NCBI GenBank assembly: GCA_947461125.1
Contig: CANHHX010000002.1
Span: 25,331 to 89,330, forward strand
DNA length: 64,000 bases
Direction: 5' to 3'
DNA from: Bacteroidota bacterium
GTDB taxonomy: Bacteria; Bacteroidota; Bacteroidia; Chitinophagales; Chitinophagaceae
The notes under the pieces were generated by a model. That model was not told the origin of the DNA and did not search any database. It saw nothing but the letters and a program-made list of their open reading frames with translations. A program made the position numbers and the translations under genes. Shown here one piece after another: positions 54,300-62,599 of this stretch (positions are counted from its first letter, which is position 1; every line of letters begins with the position of its first letter).

Positions 54300-54374
54300 T
54301 CGGGAACAAATTAAGGTGCATAACCTCCAAAACATCATTTTGTTGTTTCTAAAGTATTATTAAATAAATTTCGT

Positions 54375-54407
54375 AATTTCCGAAATGCATTTATGGTTTC
54401 GGAAATT
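54375..54407. promoter_or_regulatory. Long inverted repeat between susC and the divergent gene
   Basis: The arms AATTTCCGAAA (54375-54385) and TTTCGGAAATT (54397-54407) are perfect 11-bp complements separated by 11 nt. The spacing and symmetry suggest a double binding site for a dimeric regulator, or a hairpin. It lies 34 bp before the divergent hypothetical gene and 118 bp before susC. Confidence 0.5.
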
Positions 54408-54441
54408 ATAATTATATGATATTCAATAATTTATAAAAATT

Positions 54442-55686
54442 ATGCTTAAAAAAGGCAAAGAAGAAATTATATATTTATTAAATAAATGTATCGAGAAATT
54501 TCAACTCGAAACAGGTAAATCGGTGGTGCAAAACACCAACCGGAAAAATTATGAGGAACTGGCCATCATGCTAAGCGAGATTAGCAATCAGCTCCCCAAC
54601 ACCCAGGAACAATTTGGTCATGCCCCCCACGAACCAGATCCTCAAAATAATAAAGCCAACTACCCTTTTAGAAAATATGACATAACAGGGGGTCAAATCA
54701 AAGATGCCCTGATGGGACTTGTAGCCAATCCGCGTACTTTTTTGGTTGATACCTGCTACATTTATTTGTACAATATGGGAAGACAGGCTTTTGAAAAAAC
54801 CCCGGTTGATCCATTTTTAATTGCTAGCCCACAGGAAGAGGGGCAGCCAAAAGACAGTTATTCTATTATTACAGAAAACCAGCAGCTTAAAATTAAGTTG
54901 GCAGCCCTCGTTAAAGAAACAGATCACAAAATTGCTTCTCGCCTTCGTTTCTACCGACTTCTATTTATTCCACTTTGTATATGTCTATTATTTGCAGGCG
55001 CTTATTTTTGGAACAAGGGCAATGAAAATTCTTTGCATTTAGAAACATTTAGCAAAGACTTCAATTTACTTCCATATAGAGTGAATCAAAAAGAAAAAGA
55101 AAATTTAGAAGGTGTTTGGCTTTGTTATACTGGTTCACCTCAGGCTCGCTTATCAGATCCCAATAGATACCATAAAGTAGTGGCCAACCTCGTTGAAATA
55201 AAATACAAAGATGGTTATTTTACTTACCACAGGTACGGTGCTAGTTTTAATCATACCGGTTATATTCAGGTTGAAGCACCTAACACATTATCTATTCATT
55301 CTCGCATTTTAAACGGATCCGATAAAACAGAATATCCACGACACAGTTTAATGAGTATTGATCCAAAAAATGAATATCAAACTTCTATTTCTGCATCTTG
55401 GAATTTTGATGCAGGCAACAATAAAAGAATGATTGGCATTCGAGAAGTGTATAAAAAATTAGGAAAGGGTGGACGTATCGAAGAAGTAATAAATACGCCC
55501 GCCAATGCAAGTTGTCAATGTAAAATCATTAAGTGGTATCAAAAAAATAACAAGGTTGAAACTTTTTATTTAAAAAACACCATATTAGACTCTACCAAAA
55601 ATGCTTCGCTGTATTCATTAATTGATGAAAAAAGTATTCTGCTAAAAGATCCAGAAGCAGCTGTTATTATGGATAAAAACTTTTAG
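54442..55686 (+). CDS. Hypothetical protein with one membrane segment
   Basis: I do not recognise this 414-aa protein. An N-terminal region of about 165 residues is soluble and helical ('LLNKCIEKFQLETGKSVV', 'EELAIMLSEISNQL'). A single membrane helix follows ('LLFIPLCICLLFAGAYFW', about 172-189). The remaining 220 residues should lie in the periplasm and are mostly beta-like, ending near a Cys-x-Cys ('ASCQCKIIKWYQ'). It reads as a membrane-spanning sensor or assembly factor, but no family motif is visible. It is divergent from susC. Confidence 0.7.
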   Translation: MLKKGKEEIIYLLNKCIEKFQLETGKSVVQNTNRKNYEELAIMLSEISNQLPNTQEQFGHAPHEPDPQNNKANYPFRKYDITGGQIKDALMGLVANPRTFLVDTCYIYLYNMGRQAFEKTPVDPFLIASPQEEGQPKDSYSIITENQQLKIKLAALVKETDHKIASRLRFYRLLFIPLCICLLFAGAYFWNKGNENSLHLETFSKDFNLLPYRVNQKEKENLEGVWLCYTGSPQARLSDPNRYHKVVANLVEIKYKDGYFTYHRYGASFNHTGYIQVEAPNTLSIHSRILNGSDKTEYPRHSLMSIDPKNEYQTSISASWNFDAGNNKRMIGIREVYKKLGKGGRIEEVINTPANASCQCKIIKWYQKNNKVETFYLKNTILDSTKNASLYSLIDEKSILLKDPEAAVIMDKNF

Positions 55687-55704
55687 GTTTTTTAGTTCAA
55701 CGGG

Positions 55705-57030
55705 TTATCTAGTTAACCTATAAATAGTAAGCGCCGCTCTTTTGATTAAGTGTGGAAACTCTTTGAGGTTAATGGTTTCGCCAGGCGCATGCGCACCTTT
55801 TCCAGAAGCGCCCATACCATCCACTGCATCAACAAACTGTGCAATATAAGAAACGTCTCCAGCTCCTCGTGAACCAGGATCTCCCTCAACAGCAGGACCT
55901 AAACCTAAATCAGTTGTAACACCACTAATCACTTCCAATAATTTTCTATTGCCTTGCGTTGGCTCCATGCTTGGAATACCATCACTAAATGTAATGGTAG
56001 CTTTTGTTCCTGCTAGATTTTTTTGCACAATAGCATTCATGGTTTTACGTGCTTCTACTTTTTGAGCTTCTGTTAAAAAACGTAAGTCGCCGGTAACAAT
56101 TGCATCTGGTGCAATGATATTTGTTTTTCCTAACGCAGAAGCTGTTGCTGCAGATTTTTGATATTCGATTTCAGAACCACCTACAAACATGCCAGGATTG
56201 AAGGTTAAATATTTTTCAGAACTTAGTTTTTCTCTAAACTCATTCACAATTCGGGCCGCTTCATAAATAGCGCCATAGCCTCCGCTTGTTGTAAATACAC
56301 TGGCACTATGTCCTGTTTTTCCAGAAACTTTTAGAGACCAGGAACTAGAACCTCTTCTTGCGGTAGCAATCGTATTTAAACCATGTGCACTTTCAAAACC
56401 AAGTGCCACATCTGTTTTTTTTGCTGCCTCCATAAAATGTCCTCTACTAACTTGTCGGGGCTTTCCTGAAGACTCTTCATCACCCGTTAAATAAGCAATG
56501 ATATCTGCATTGTTTAATAAACCCTGTTGTTGCAAGGCTTGTAATGCAATAACCATAATTACATCGCCTCCTTTCATATCGTAAACGCCCTGACCGGTTG
56601 CCACAGAATCATTAAGTATCGAAAATGGACTTGCTGGCATATCAGGTTCAAAAACAGTATCCAAATGACCAATTAAAAAAAGCTTTTTTGCGGTAGGTGA
56701 CTTTTGTTTTTTATCAAATCCAATAGTGGCTACTAAATGTCCGGCTCTTTTTAAAGAATCAGGCATTGTAATCCATTCGGTTTTAAATTTCGCTTTCTCA
56801 AATTCTCTTGTAAAAATGGCGCCCACTTTTTTTACACCTTCAATATTTAATGTACCACTATTAATGTCCACTGTTTCTTTTAAAAGTGCAATGGCCCTTG
56901 GCATATTTTGATCTATATAAGTTAAAACAGCTTTTTCCTCTGCATTGAGCCCTGTTGTAATGGGCTGTTGCGCAAAAACAGATACCTGTAATACTAGACA
57001 AAGGGCAATAAAGGATAGGCTTTTCATCAA
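55705..57030 (-). CDS. M20-family zinc peptidase (glutamate carboxypeptidase-like)
   Basis: The 441-aa exported protein has a signal ending near 'QVSVFAQQP' and the M20 catalytic set. 'LIGHLDTVFEPDMP' gives His and Asp, 'VYDMKGGDV' gives the bridging Asp, 'LTGDEESSG' gives the Glu-Glu pair, and a late 'GKGAHAPGETINL' gives the last His. A dimerisation domain lies between ('KVSGKTGHSASVF'). It resembles carboxypeptidase G2-type enzymes that release C-terminal glutamate, though dipeptidase activity is possible. It is convergent with the hypothetical gene. Confidence 0.9.
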   Translation of the reverse strand: MMKSLSFIALCLVLQVSVFAQQPITTGLNAEEKAVLTYIDQNMPRAIALLKETVDINSGTLNIEGVKKVGAIFTREFEKAKFKTEWITMPDSLKRAGHLVATIGFDKKQKSPTAKKLFLIGHLDTVFEPDMPASPFSILNDSVATGQGVYDMKGGDVIMVIALQALQQQGLLNNADIIAYLTGDEESSGKPRQVSRGHFMEAAKKTDVALGFESAHGLNTIATARRGSSSWSLKVSGKTGHSASVFTTSGGYGAIYEAARIVNEFREKLSSEKYLTFNPGMFVGGSEIEYQKSAATASALGKTNIIAPDAIVTGDLRFLTEAQKVEARKTMNAIVQKNLAGTKATITFSDGIPSMEPTQGNRKLLEVISGVTTDLGLGPAVEGDPGSRGAGDVSYIAQFVDAVDGMGASGKGAHAPGETINLKEFPHLIKRAALTIYRLTR

Positions 57031-57153
57031 TTGTAATTTAAATGAATCGTAAATATAGGATTAAATAAAATGGGTTAATAACCTATTAGCGCCAATAGCT
57101 TTATCAATTTTGAACCTATTCGGCGCAGTATTGTTATATCATTAAACAAGAAC

Positions 57154-57750
57154 ATGAGAGCTTTATATATTGCACTTGGTCTGGGCGCCATTTATATAAT
57201 TTTTCAATCATTTGTTGCTGGCAACGCTGTAAAAACTGAAAAACAAAAATATAGAACCGTCTTAAAAGATGATGTGCTTGAAATAAGATACTATCCTTCG
57301 GCAACCATGGCAACGGTTTATTCCAGTGCCACAAATTACAAATCGGTGTCAAGCAGTGGATTTGGAAAACTAGCCCGTTTTATATTTGGCGGCAACAACG
57401 AAAACGAAAGTATTGCTATGACGGCTCCCGTAAGAATGAACATGTCGGAAAAGGGCGCTGAAATGAGTTTTGTAATGCCAACAAAATACAATGAAAGTAA
57501 CCTACCTAAACCCAATGACGAGAGCATTCACATACACCAATCGGCTCCCCAATACGTTGCCGTAGTTTCTTTTGGAGGCTATGCAAACGACGAAAAAATA
57601 AAGACGCATAAAGAGAAGCTATTACAAATACTTTCAGAACGTAACATAAAAGTTACGGGTGAGTATACATTTTTGGGATACAACGCCCCCTATCAAATGA
57701 TTGCAAGAACCAATGAAATTGCAATTCCCATCGCATGGACCGAACAATAG
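57154..57750 (+). CDS. SOUL-family heme-binding-like protein
   Basis: The 198-aa protein has an N-terminal membrane segment (about 4-18) and a SOUL fold. Features are 'LEIRYYPSATMATVYSS', 'FIFGGNNENESIAMTAPVRM' (the typical 'IAMTAPV' motif), 'SFVMPTKY' and 'YTFLGYNAPYQM'. SOUL proteins bind heme or act in oxidative processes, but binding cannot be confirmed here. It stands alone before the TonB receptor gene. Confidence 0.92.
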   Translation: MRALYIALGLGAIYIIFQSFVAGNAVKTEKQKYRTVLKDDVLEIRYYPSATMATVYSSATNYKSVSSSGFGKLARFIFGGNNENESIAMTAPVRMNMSEKGAEMSFVMPTKYNESNLPKPNDESIHIHQSAPQYVAVVSFGGYANDEKIKTHKEKLLQILSERNIKVTGEYTFLGYNAPYQMIARTNEIAIPIAWTEQ

Positions 57751-57812
57751 AAGCGTCTTAAAAACGTTATAGTATTCAACCAATTAGAGATTCTATTGTT
57801 TAACAATTATCT

Positions 57813-60125
57813 ATGCGTAAAATACTAGCCACCTTTTTATTGGTTATCTCTCTGGGATTATATTGCCTGCCCCTCATGGCGCAGCAAAATGTGGTGCTAA
57901 GTGGCACGGTTCGTGATAAAAAAACAGGAGAATCTTTAATTAAAGCTGTTATCCGTATACAGGAACTGCCAAACGCCGGCATTATTTCCAACGAATATGG
58001 ATTTTACTCCTTATCCATGCCAAAAGGTAATTACGTTGCGGTGGTGTCACAAGTGGGATATGAAACCCTTGTACAAAAAATAAAATTAGATAGCAGTGTA
58101 TCTATCGATTTTAAGTTGGAAACAAAAAACCAACTCCGAGAAGTAGTGGTAGAATCGTCACGTAAAAACGACAACCTTACTAAGGCGCAAATGGGCACCG
58201 AAACCATTAACATGTCGGCAATTAGTAAAGTACCAGTAATATTTGGAGAAAAAGATCTTTTAAAAACAATACAATTATTACCTGGCGTAAAATCGGCGGG
58301 CGAAGGAAACAGCGGCTTTTTTGTACGTGGTGGTGGTGCCGATCAAAATTTAATTTTACTGGACGAAGCGCCCGTTTATAATGCAACACATTTGCTCGGA
58401 TTTTTTAGCACCTTTAATAGTGATGCCATTAAAGATGCCACTATTATCAAAGGCAATAGCGGCAGTCAATACGGCGGTAGGCTTTCGTCGGTACTTGATG
58501 TAAAAATGAAAGAAGGCAACAACCAAGATTATACCGTTAATGGTGGGCTTGGTTTAATTAGTAGTAAAGTAAGTATTGAAGGTCCGCTACAAAAAAACAA
58601 ATCTTCATTTATACTTTCTGGTAGAAGAACATACGCTGATATGTTTTTAAAGGCAACGGAAAAATTTAAAGACAATATTTTATATTTCTATGATTTAAAT
58701 GCAAAAGCAAATTATCAAATCAACGCAAAAAACAAAGTTTATATTTCAGGATATTTTGGAAGAGACGAATTAGGACTCGGTCAAGACTTTGGTATAGACT
58801 GGGGTAATAAAACGGGAACTATTAGATGGAATAAAATAATTAGTAACAGACTCTTTTTAAACACATCACTGATATACAGCGATTATAATTACAATGTCAA
58901 GCTTAAAAATGGTGCAACGAATTTTAATATCAATTCAAATATTAAAGACGTAAACCTAAAGCAAGACTATACTTTATATGCAAACGGTTTAAATACGCTT
59001 AGGTTTGGTTTTAATTCTATCTTACACACTATTACACCAAGCACTTTTAGCGGCACTGTTATTAATAGTGTTGCTAAGGAAGGAAGAAATGGACTCGAAA
59101 ACGCACTCTACCTCACCAATAATTATAGAGCCAACAATCAATTAACCATCGATTACGGTATGCGTCTATCAATGTATACTTTAATGGGTGGCGATGTGTA
59201 TAATATTTATGAAAATGGGGTTGTTAAATCTTCTGTGAAACTTAACCGTTCCAGTTTTGGAAAGACATATGCAAATCTAGAACCTCGAATTACGACCAAC
59301 TACCGTATTAATGAGGAAACAAGCATTAAAGCTGGGTATGCAAGAAATGTGCAACACCTGCATTTGTTAAGTAACTCGGTAGCTTCTAGCCCATCCGATC
59401 AGTGGATAGGCAACTCTTATAATATCAAACCAGAAATTGCAGATCAGCTAAGCCTGGGTTATGTCACAAAATTATTTAAAAGTAATTTTGAATTTACTGC
59501 CGAAACTTATTACAAGTATTTACAAAATCAAATAGACTATAAAGACGGTGCCGAAATTAATACGGTTTCTGATGTGGAAAGTGTTTTGTTGTATGGTATA
59601 GGTAGGGCCTATGGATTAGAGTTATTGTTAAAGAAAAAAGAAGGTCGTTTAACGGGTTGGATTGGTTACACCCTTTCTAAAACAGAAAGAAAAATTGATG
59701 GCATCAATGAAGGTAAGTGGTACAATGCCAGACAAGATAGAACGCATGATATTTCGGTGGTGGGTATTTATGAATTAAATAGTAGATGGTCTATATCTGG
59801 TGTATTTGTATACAATACCGGAGACGCCGTAACATATCCTACTGGAAAATACAATTTGCAAGGGCAAACACTCTATCAGTACGCAGCTAGAAACGCCAAT
59901 CGTATGCCGGCTTACCACCGCTTGGATTTTAGCGCTACCTACGAAAAAAATAAAACAAAAAGAATGCACGGTTCTTGGAATTTTAGCTTGTACAATGTGT
60001 ATGGTAGAGAAAATGCTTTTCGTATTAGCTTCAAAGATGATCCCAACGATCCTACGAGAACACAAATTATTAGAACCGCACTTTTTAGATGGGTGCCAAG
60101 TGTAACCTATCAATTTAAATTTTAG
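57813..60125 (+). CDS. TonB-dependent receptor with carboxypeptidase-like N-terminal domain
   Basis: The 770-aa protein has a signal peptide ('LYCLPLMAQQ'), a carboxypeptidase-regulatory-like domain ('VVLSGTVRDKKTGESLIKAV', about 28-115) and a plug domain with 'FFVRGGGADQNLILLDEAPVYN' and 'GNSGSQYGGRLSSVLDV'. A beta-barrel follows to the end ('WVPSVTYQFKF'). It lacks the SusC signature and belongs to the smaller receptor class usually paired with DUF4249. The DUF4249 partner lies 2 bp downstream. The imported substrate is unknown. Confidence 0.93.
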   Translation: MRKILATFLLVISLGLYCLPLMAQQNVVLSGTVRDKKTGESLIKAVIRIQELPNAGIISNEYGFYSLSMPKGNYVAVVSQVGYETLVQKIKLDSSVSIDFKLETKNQLREVVVESSRKNDNLTKAQMGTETINMSAISKVPVIFGEKDLLKTIQLLPGVKSAGEGNSGFFVRGGGADQNLILLDEAPVYNATHLLGFFSTFNSDAIKDATIIKGNSGSQYGGRLSSVLDVKMKEGNNQDYTVNGGLGLISSKVSIEGPLQKNKSSFILSGRRTYADMFLKATEKFKDNILYFYDLNAKANYQINAKNKVYISGYFGRDELGLGQDFGIDWGNKTGTIRWNKIISNRLFLNTSLIYSDYNYNVKLKNGATNFNINSNIKDVNLKQDYTLYANGLNTLRFGFNSILHTITPSTFSGTVINSVAKEGRNGLENALYLTNNYRANNQLTIDYGMRLSMYTLMGGDVYNIYENGVVKSSVKLNRSSFGKTYANLEPRITTNYRINEETSIKAGYARNVQHLHLLSNSVASSPSDQWIGNSYNIKPEIADQLSLGYVTKLFKSNFEFTAETYYKYLQNQIDYKDGAEINTVSDVESVLLYGIGRAYGLELLLKKKEGRLTGWIGYTLSKTERKIDGINEGKWYNARQDRTHDISVVGIYELNSRWSISGVFVYNTGDAVTYPTGKYNLQGQTLYQYAARNANRMPAYHRLDFSATYEKNKTKRMHGSWNFSLYNVYGRENAFRISFKDDPNDPTRTQIIRTALFRWVPSVTYQFKF

Positions 60126-60127
60126 GC

Positions 60128-60922
60128 ATGAAAAAAATATTCTTTCTTATATCGATTTGTGCCACCCTACTTATTGGTTGCGACAAAGAAATTAGCTTGG
60201 TGTTGGACAATAATGAGCCCGTGCTCGTTATTGATGGAAGTATTACAGATCAAGCCGGGCCTTATTTTGTGCAACTTTCCATGACTTCGCCCATTAACAA
60301 TCCAACGCGAGTTATTGGGGTTAACAACGCACGCGTTTTCATTACAGACCAAGCAGGAATTAAAGACAGTTTAGAATTTGTTAGCAACGGTTTATACCGA
60401 ACCAAAAAAATAAGAGGAACAGAAGGTGGTACTTACAACCTAGAAGTAATGGTCGATCAAAAAAAGTATACCGCTTCTAGTAGCATGCCCCAAAAAGTAA
60501 ACTTAGATAGCCTGCGCATTAATACTTTTCCATTTAACGGAGAAATCAGGTATAGTGTGATTCCTGTGTATCTAGACCCAGTAACGCTTGGTAACAGCTA
60601 CCGCTTTATTCAAAAAATAAACGATACCATCGATCCAACTTTTCACATCTTTAATGACAACCTAAACAATGGAAAAGTAAATCAACGACCACTTCGTGGA
60701 GGTGATGAGAAGTTAAAAATAAAACCACGTGACAATGTTTTTGTTGAAATGCAGTGCATTTCAAACGCTACTTATATCTACTATAACAGTCTCGACCAGC
60801 AAAGTGGCGCAGGACCTGGTGGTGGAACCGCACCATCAAATCCACCATCCAATATAGTAGGAGGTGCGCTAGGGATTTTTTCGGCACATACAGTGCAGCG
60901 GAAAACGATTACAATACGGTAA
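60128..60922 (+). CDS. DUF4249-family lipoprotein
   Basis: The 264-aa product has a lipobox ('LLIGC', Cys18) and an early 'PVLVIDGSITDQAGPYFVQL' segment typical of DUF4249. An Ig-like strand region follows. The C-terminus is rich in Gly and Pro ('GAGPGGGTAPSNPPSN'). It should be an outer-membrane partner of the TonB receptor, in the way SusD serves SusC. It directly follows the receptor gene. Confidence 0.85.
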   Translation: MKKIFFLISICATLLIGCDKEISLVLDNNEPVLVIDGSITDQAGPYFVQLSMTSPINNPTRVIGVNNARVFITDQAGIKDSLEFVSNGLYRTKKIRGTEGGTYNLEVMVDQKKYTASSSMPQKVNLDSLRINTFPFNGEIRYSVIPVYLDPVTLGNSYRFIQKINDTIDPTFHIFNDNLNNGKVNQRPLRGGDEKLKIKPRDNVFVEMQCISNATYIYYNSLDQQSGAGPGGGTAPSNPPSNIVGGALGIFSAHTVQRKTITIR

Positions 60923-60944
60923 ATAAAGTACCCAACCATCTCTT

Positions 60945-62411
60945 TTGGAAAAGCAAAAAATTAATATTGTCTGGTTTAAAAGAGACCTTCGGTTAACCGA
61001 TCATGAACCACTAGTAGCAGCACTTCACGCAGATATCCCCACCGTTTTATTGTATTGTTTTGAGCCCTCCATTATGGCCGGAGAAGATAGCGACCTAAGA
61101 CATTGGCGATTTGTCTACGAATCGATAGTAGACATGCAACTGGAACTCAATAAAAAAAATGCAACGCTCTATTATTTTCATAACGAAGTGAAACCCGTGC
61201 TATTAGGCTTACTAGAAGTCTATGACATTCAAAACATATATTCACATATAGAAGTAGGCAATAAAAAAACCTACGACCGGGATATAGACATACAAGCCTT
61301 TTGTATAGCGTATCAGATTGTTTGGAAAGAATTTCAAATACATGGTGTTATTCGAAAATTAAAATCGAGAAAAGATTGGAAGCAGCGCTGGGAAAAAACC
61401 ATGACATCGCCCATTATAGTTACGCCGGAAAATGATTGGAAAACAATTCAATTAAAAACGGAATTATACGAAGCGCTTAAAGGACCAGCCTTGTCAAAAA
61501 ATATTACAACACCACAACCAAATTTTCAAAAAGGTGGTGAAAGGCTGGCTTGGCGTTATTTAGAAAGCTTTATGCAGGACCGGCACAAAAATTATAGTTA
61601 CCATATATCTAAACCGCTTTTGAGTAGAAAAGGATGTAGTAGGATATCGCCCTATCTTGCTTATGGTAATATTAGTATGCGGTCTGTGTATCAATATACA
61701 TGTGCCGCCTACGCAAATGCCAAAAACAAACGCGCACTTTCTAATTTTATTTCACGTTTACACTGGCACTGTCATTTTATTCAAAAGTTTGAAGACGAAT
61801 GTAGAATGGAATTCGAACATGTGAACAGGGCTTATGACGCGATTACAAAACCTAAAAACGAATCTTATATTTTAGCATGGCAAGAAGGAAAAACAGGTAT
61901 TCCCATTGTAGATGCATGTATGCGTTGTTTAAAGGATACTGGCTATATCAATTTTAGAATGAGGGCCATGGTTGTTTCTTTTTTCGTGTATAATCTTTGG
62001 CAGGATTGGCGGGAGCTTCATTTTTTAGCACGTCAATTTTTAGATTATGAACCCGGTATTCATTACCCACAATTACAAATGCAATCGGGTGTTACCGGCA
62101 TCAATACCATTCGGATTTATAATCCCATTAAAAATTCGCAAGAACATGATAGCGAGGGATTGTTTATAAAACAATGGGTCAAAGAACTCAAAAACGTTCC
62201 CGCCAACCTTATTCATGAACCTTGGAAAATGAGCGCCATTGAACAAGCTTTATACGGTTGTATCATAGATAAAGACTACCCGTCACCCATTGTTGATATT
62301 GAACTATCTAGAAAAAAAGCCAGCGAGATTGTATGGGGTTTTAAAAAAACGGACCATGTGAAAACCGAAGGAAAAAGAATCTTAAAAAAACATACGAGTT
62401 CGTTACCGTAG
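60945..62411 (+). CDS. Class I-type DNA photolyase/cryptochrome, TTG start
   Basis: The 488-aa protein has the photolyase N-terminal domain ('[20 protein letters not shown]') and the FAD domain: '[19 protein letters not shown]', '[17 protein letters not shown]', '[21 protein letters not shown]' and '[20 protein letters not shown]'. It should repair UV dimers with light or act as a photoreceptor. A stop at 60924-60926 limits the frame, and the only standard start before the conserved domain is TTG at 60945. It follows the DUF4249 gene by 22 bp and ends ahead of the tRNA terminator. Confidence 0.92.
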   Translation: MEKQKINIVWFKRDLRLTDHEPLVAALHADIPTVLLYCFEPSIMAGEDSDLRHWRFVYESIVDMQLELNKKNATLYYFHNEVKPVLLGLLEVYDIQNIYSHIEVGNKKTYDRDIDIQAFCIAYQIVWKEFQIHGVIRKLKSRKDWKQRWEKTMTSPIIVTPENDWKTIQLKTELYEALKGPALSKNITTPQPNFQKGGERLAWRYLESFMQDRHKNYSYHISKPLLSRKGCSRISPYLAYGNISMRSVYQYTCAAYANAKNKRALSNFISRLHWHCHFIQKFEDECRMEFEHVNRAYDAITKPKNESYILAWQEGKTGIPIVDACMRCLKDTGYINFRMRAMVVSFFVYNLWQDWRELHFLARQFLDYEPGIHYPQLQMQSGVTGINTIRIYNPIKNSQEHDSEGLFIKQWVKELKNVPANLIHEPWKMSAIEQALYGCIIDKDYPSPIVDIELSRKKASEIVWGFKKTDHVKTEGKRILKKHTSSLP

Positions 62412-62431
62412 CGTTACCATCGGGGCATTTT

Positions 62432-62460
62432 AAAGCCCCAGTGATTAACACTGAGGCTTT
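62432..62460. terminator. Bidirectional terminator between phr and tRNA-Phe
   Basis: The sequence folds as AAAGCC-C-CAGTG-ATTAA-CACTG-A-GGCTTT, a hairpin of 11 pairs with one C-A mismatch. It lies 20 bp after the photolyase stop and directly next to the 3' end of the minus-strand tRNA, so it can end both transcripts. Confidence 0.65.
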
Positions 62461-62461
62461 G

Positions 62462-62534
62462 TGGTGTGGGCCGGGATCGAACCGGCGACACAAGGATTTT
62501 CAGTCCTTTGCTCTACCGACTGAGCTACCGCACC
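62462..62534 (-). tRNA. tRNA-Phe (GAA)
   Basis: The minus strand reads as a 73-nt cloverleaf. The D-arm is GCTC/GAGC, the anticodon stem AAGGA/TCCTT with loop CTGAAAA (anticodon GAA), and the T-arm GCCGG-TTCGATC-CCGGC. The acceptor stem GGTGCGG pairs with CCACACC except for one C-A mismatch at position 5-68. The discriminator is A and CCA is not encoded. The identity as tRNA-Phe is clear from the anticodon. Confidence 0.95.
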
Positions 62535-62599
62535 ATACCCATTCGGGGCAGCAAAAATAGGGGGATTTCACATATAATCCACAACTCAATCCATATTTT

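Noticed and set aside
55703-55718. GGTTA/TAACC hairpin near the M20 gene stop
   Set aside because: The arms are only 5 bp and overlap the stop codon; too weak to call a terminator.
62422-62439. Alternative GGGGC/GCCCC hairpin
   Set aside because: It competes with the longer 62432-62460 hairpin and is shorter (5 bp), so the latter is the better terminator call.
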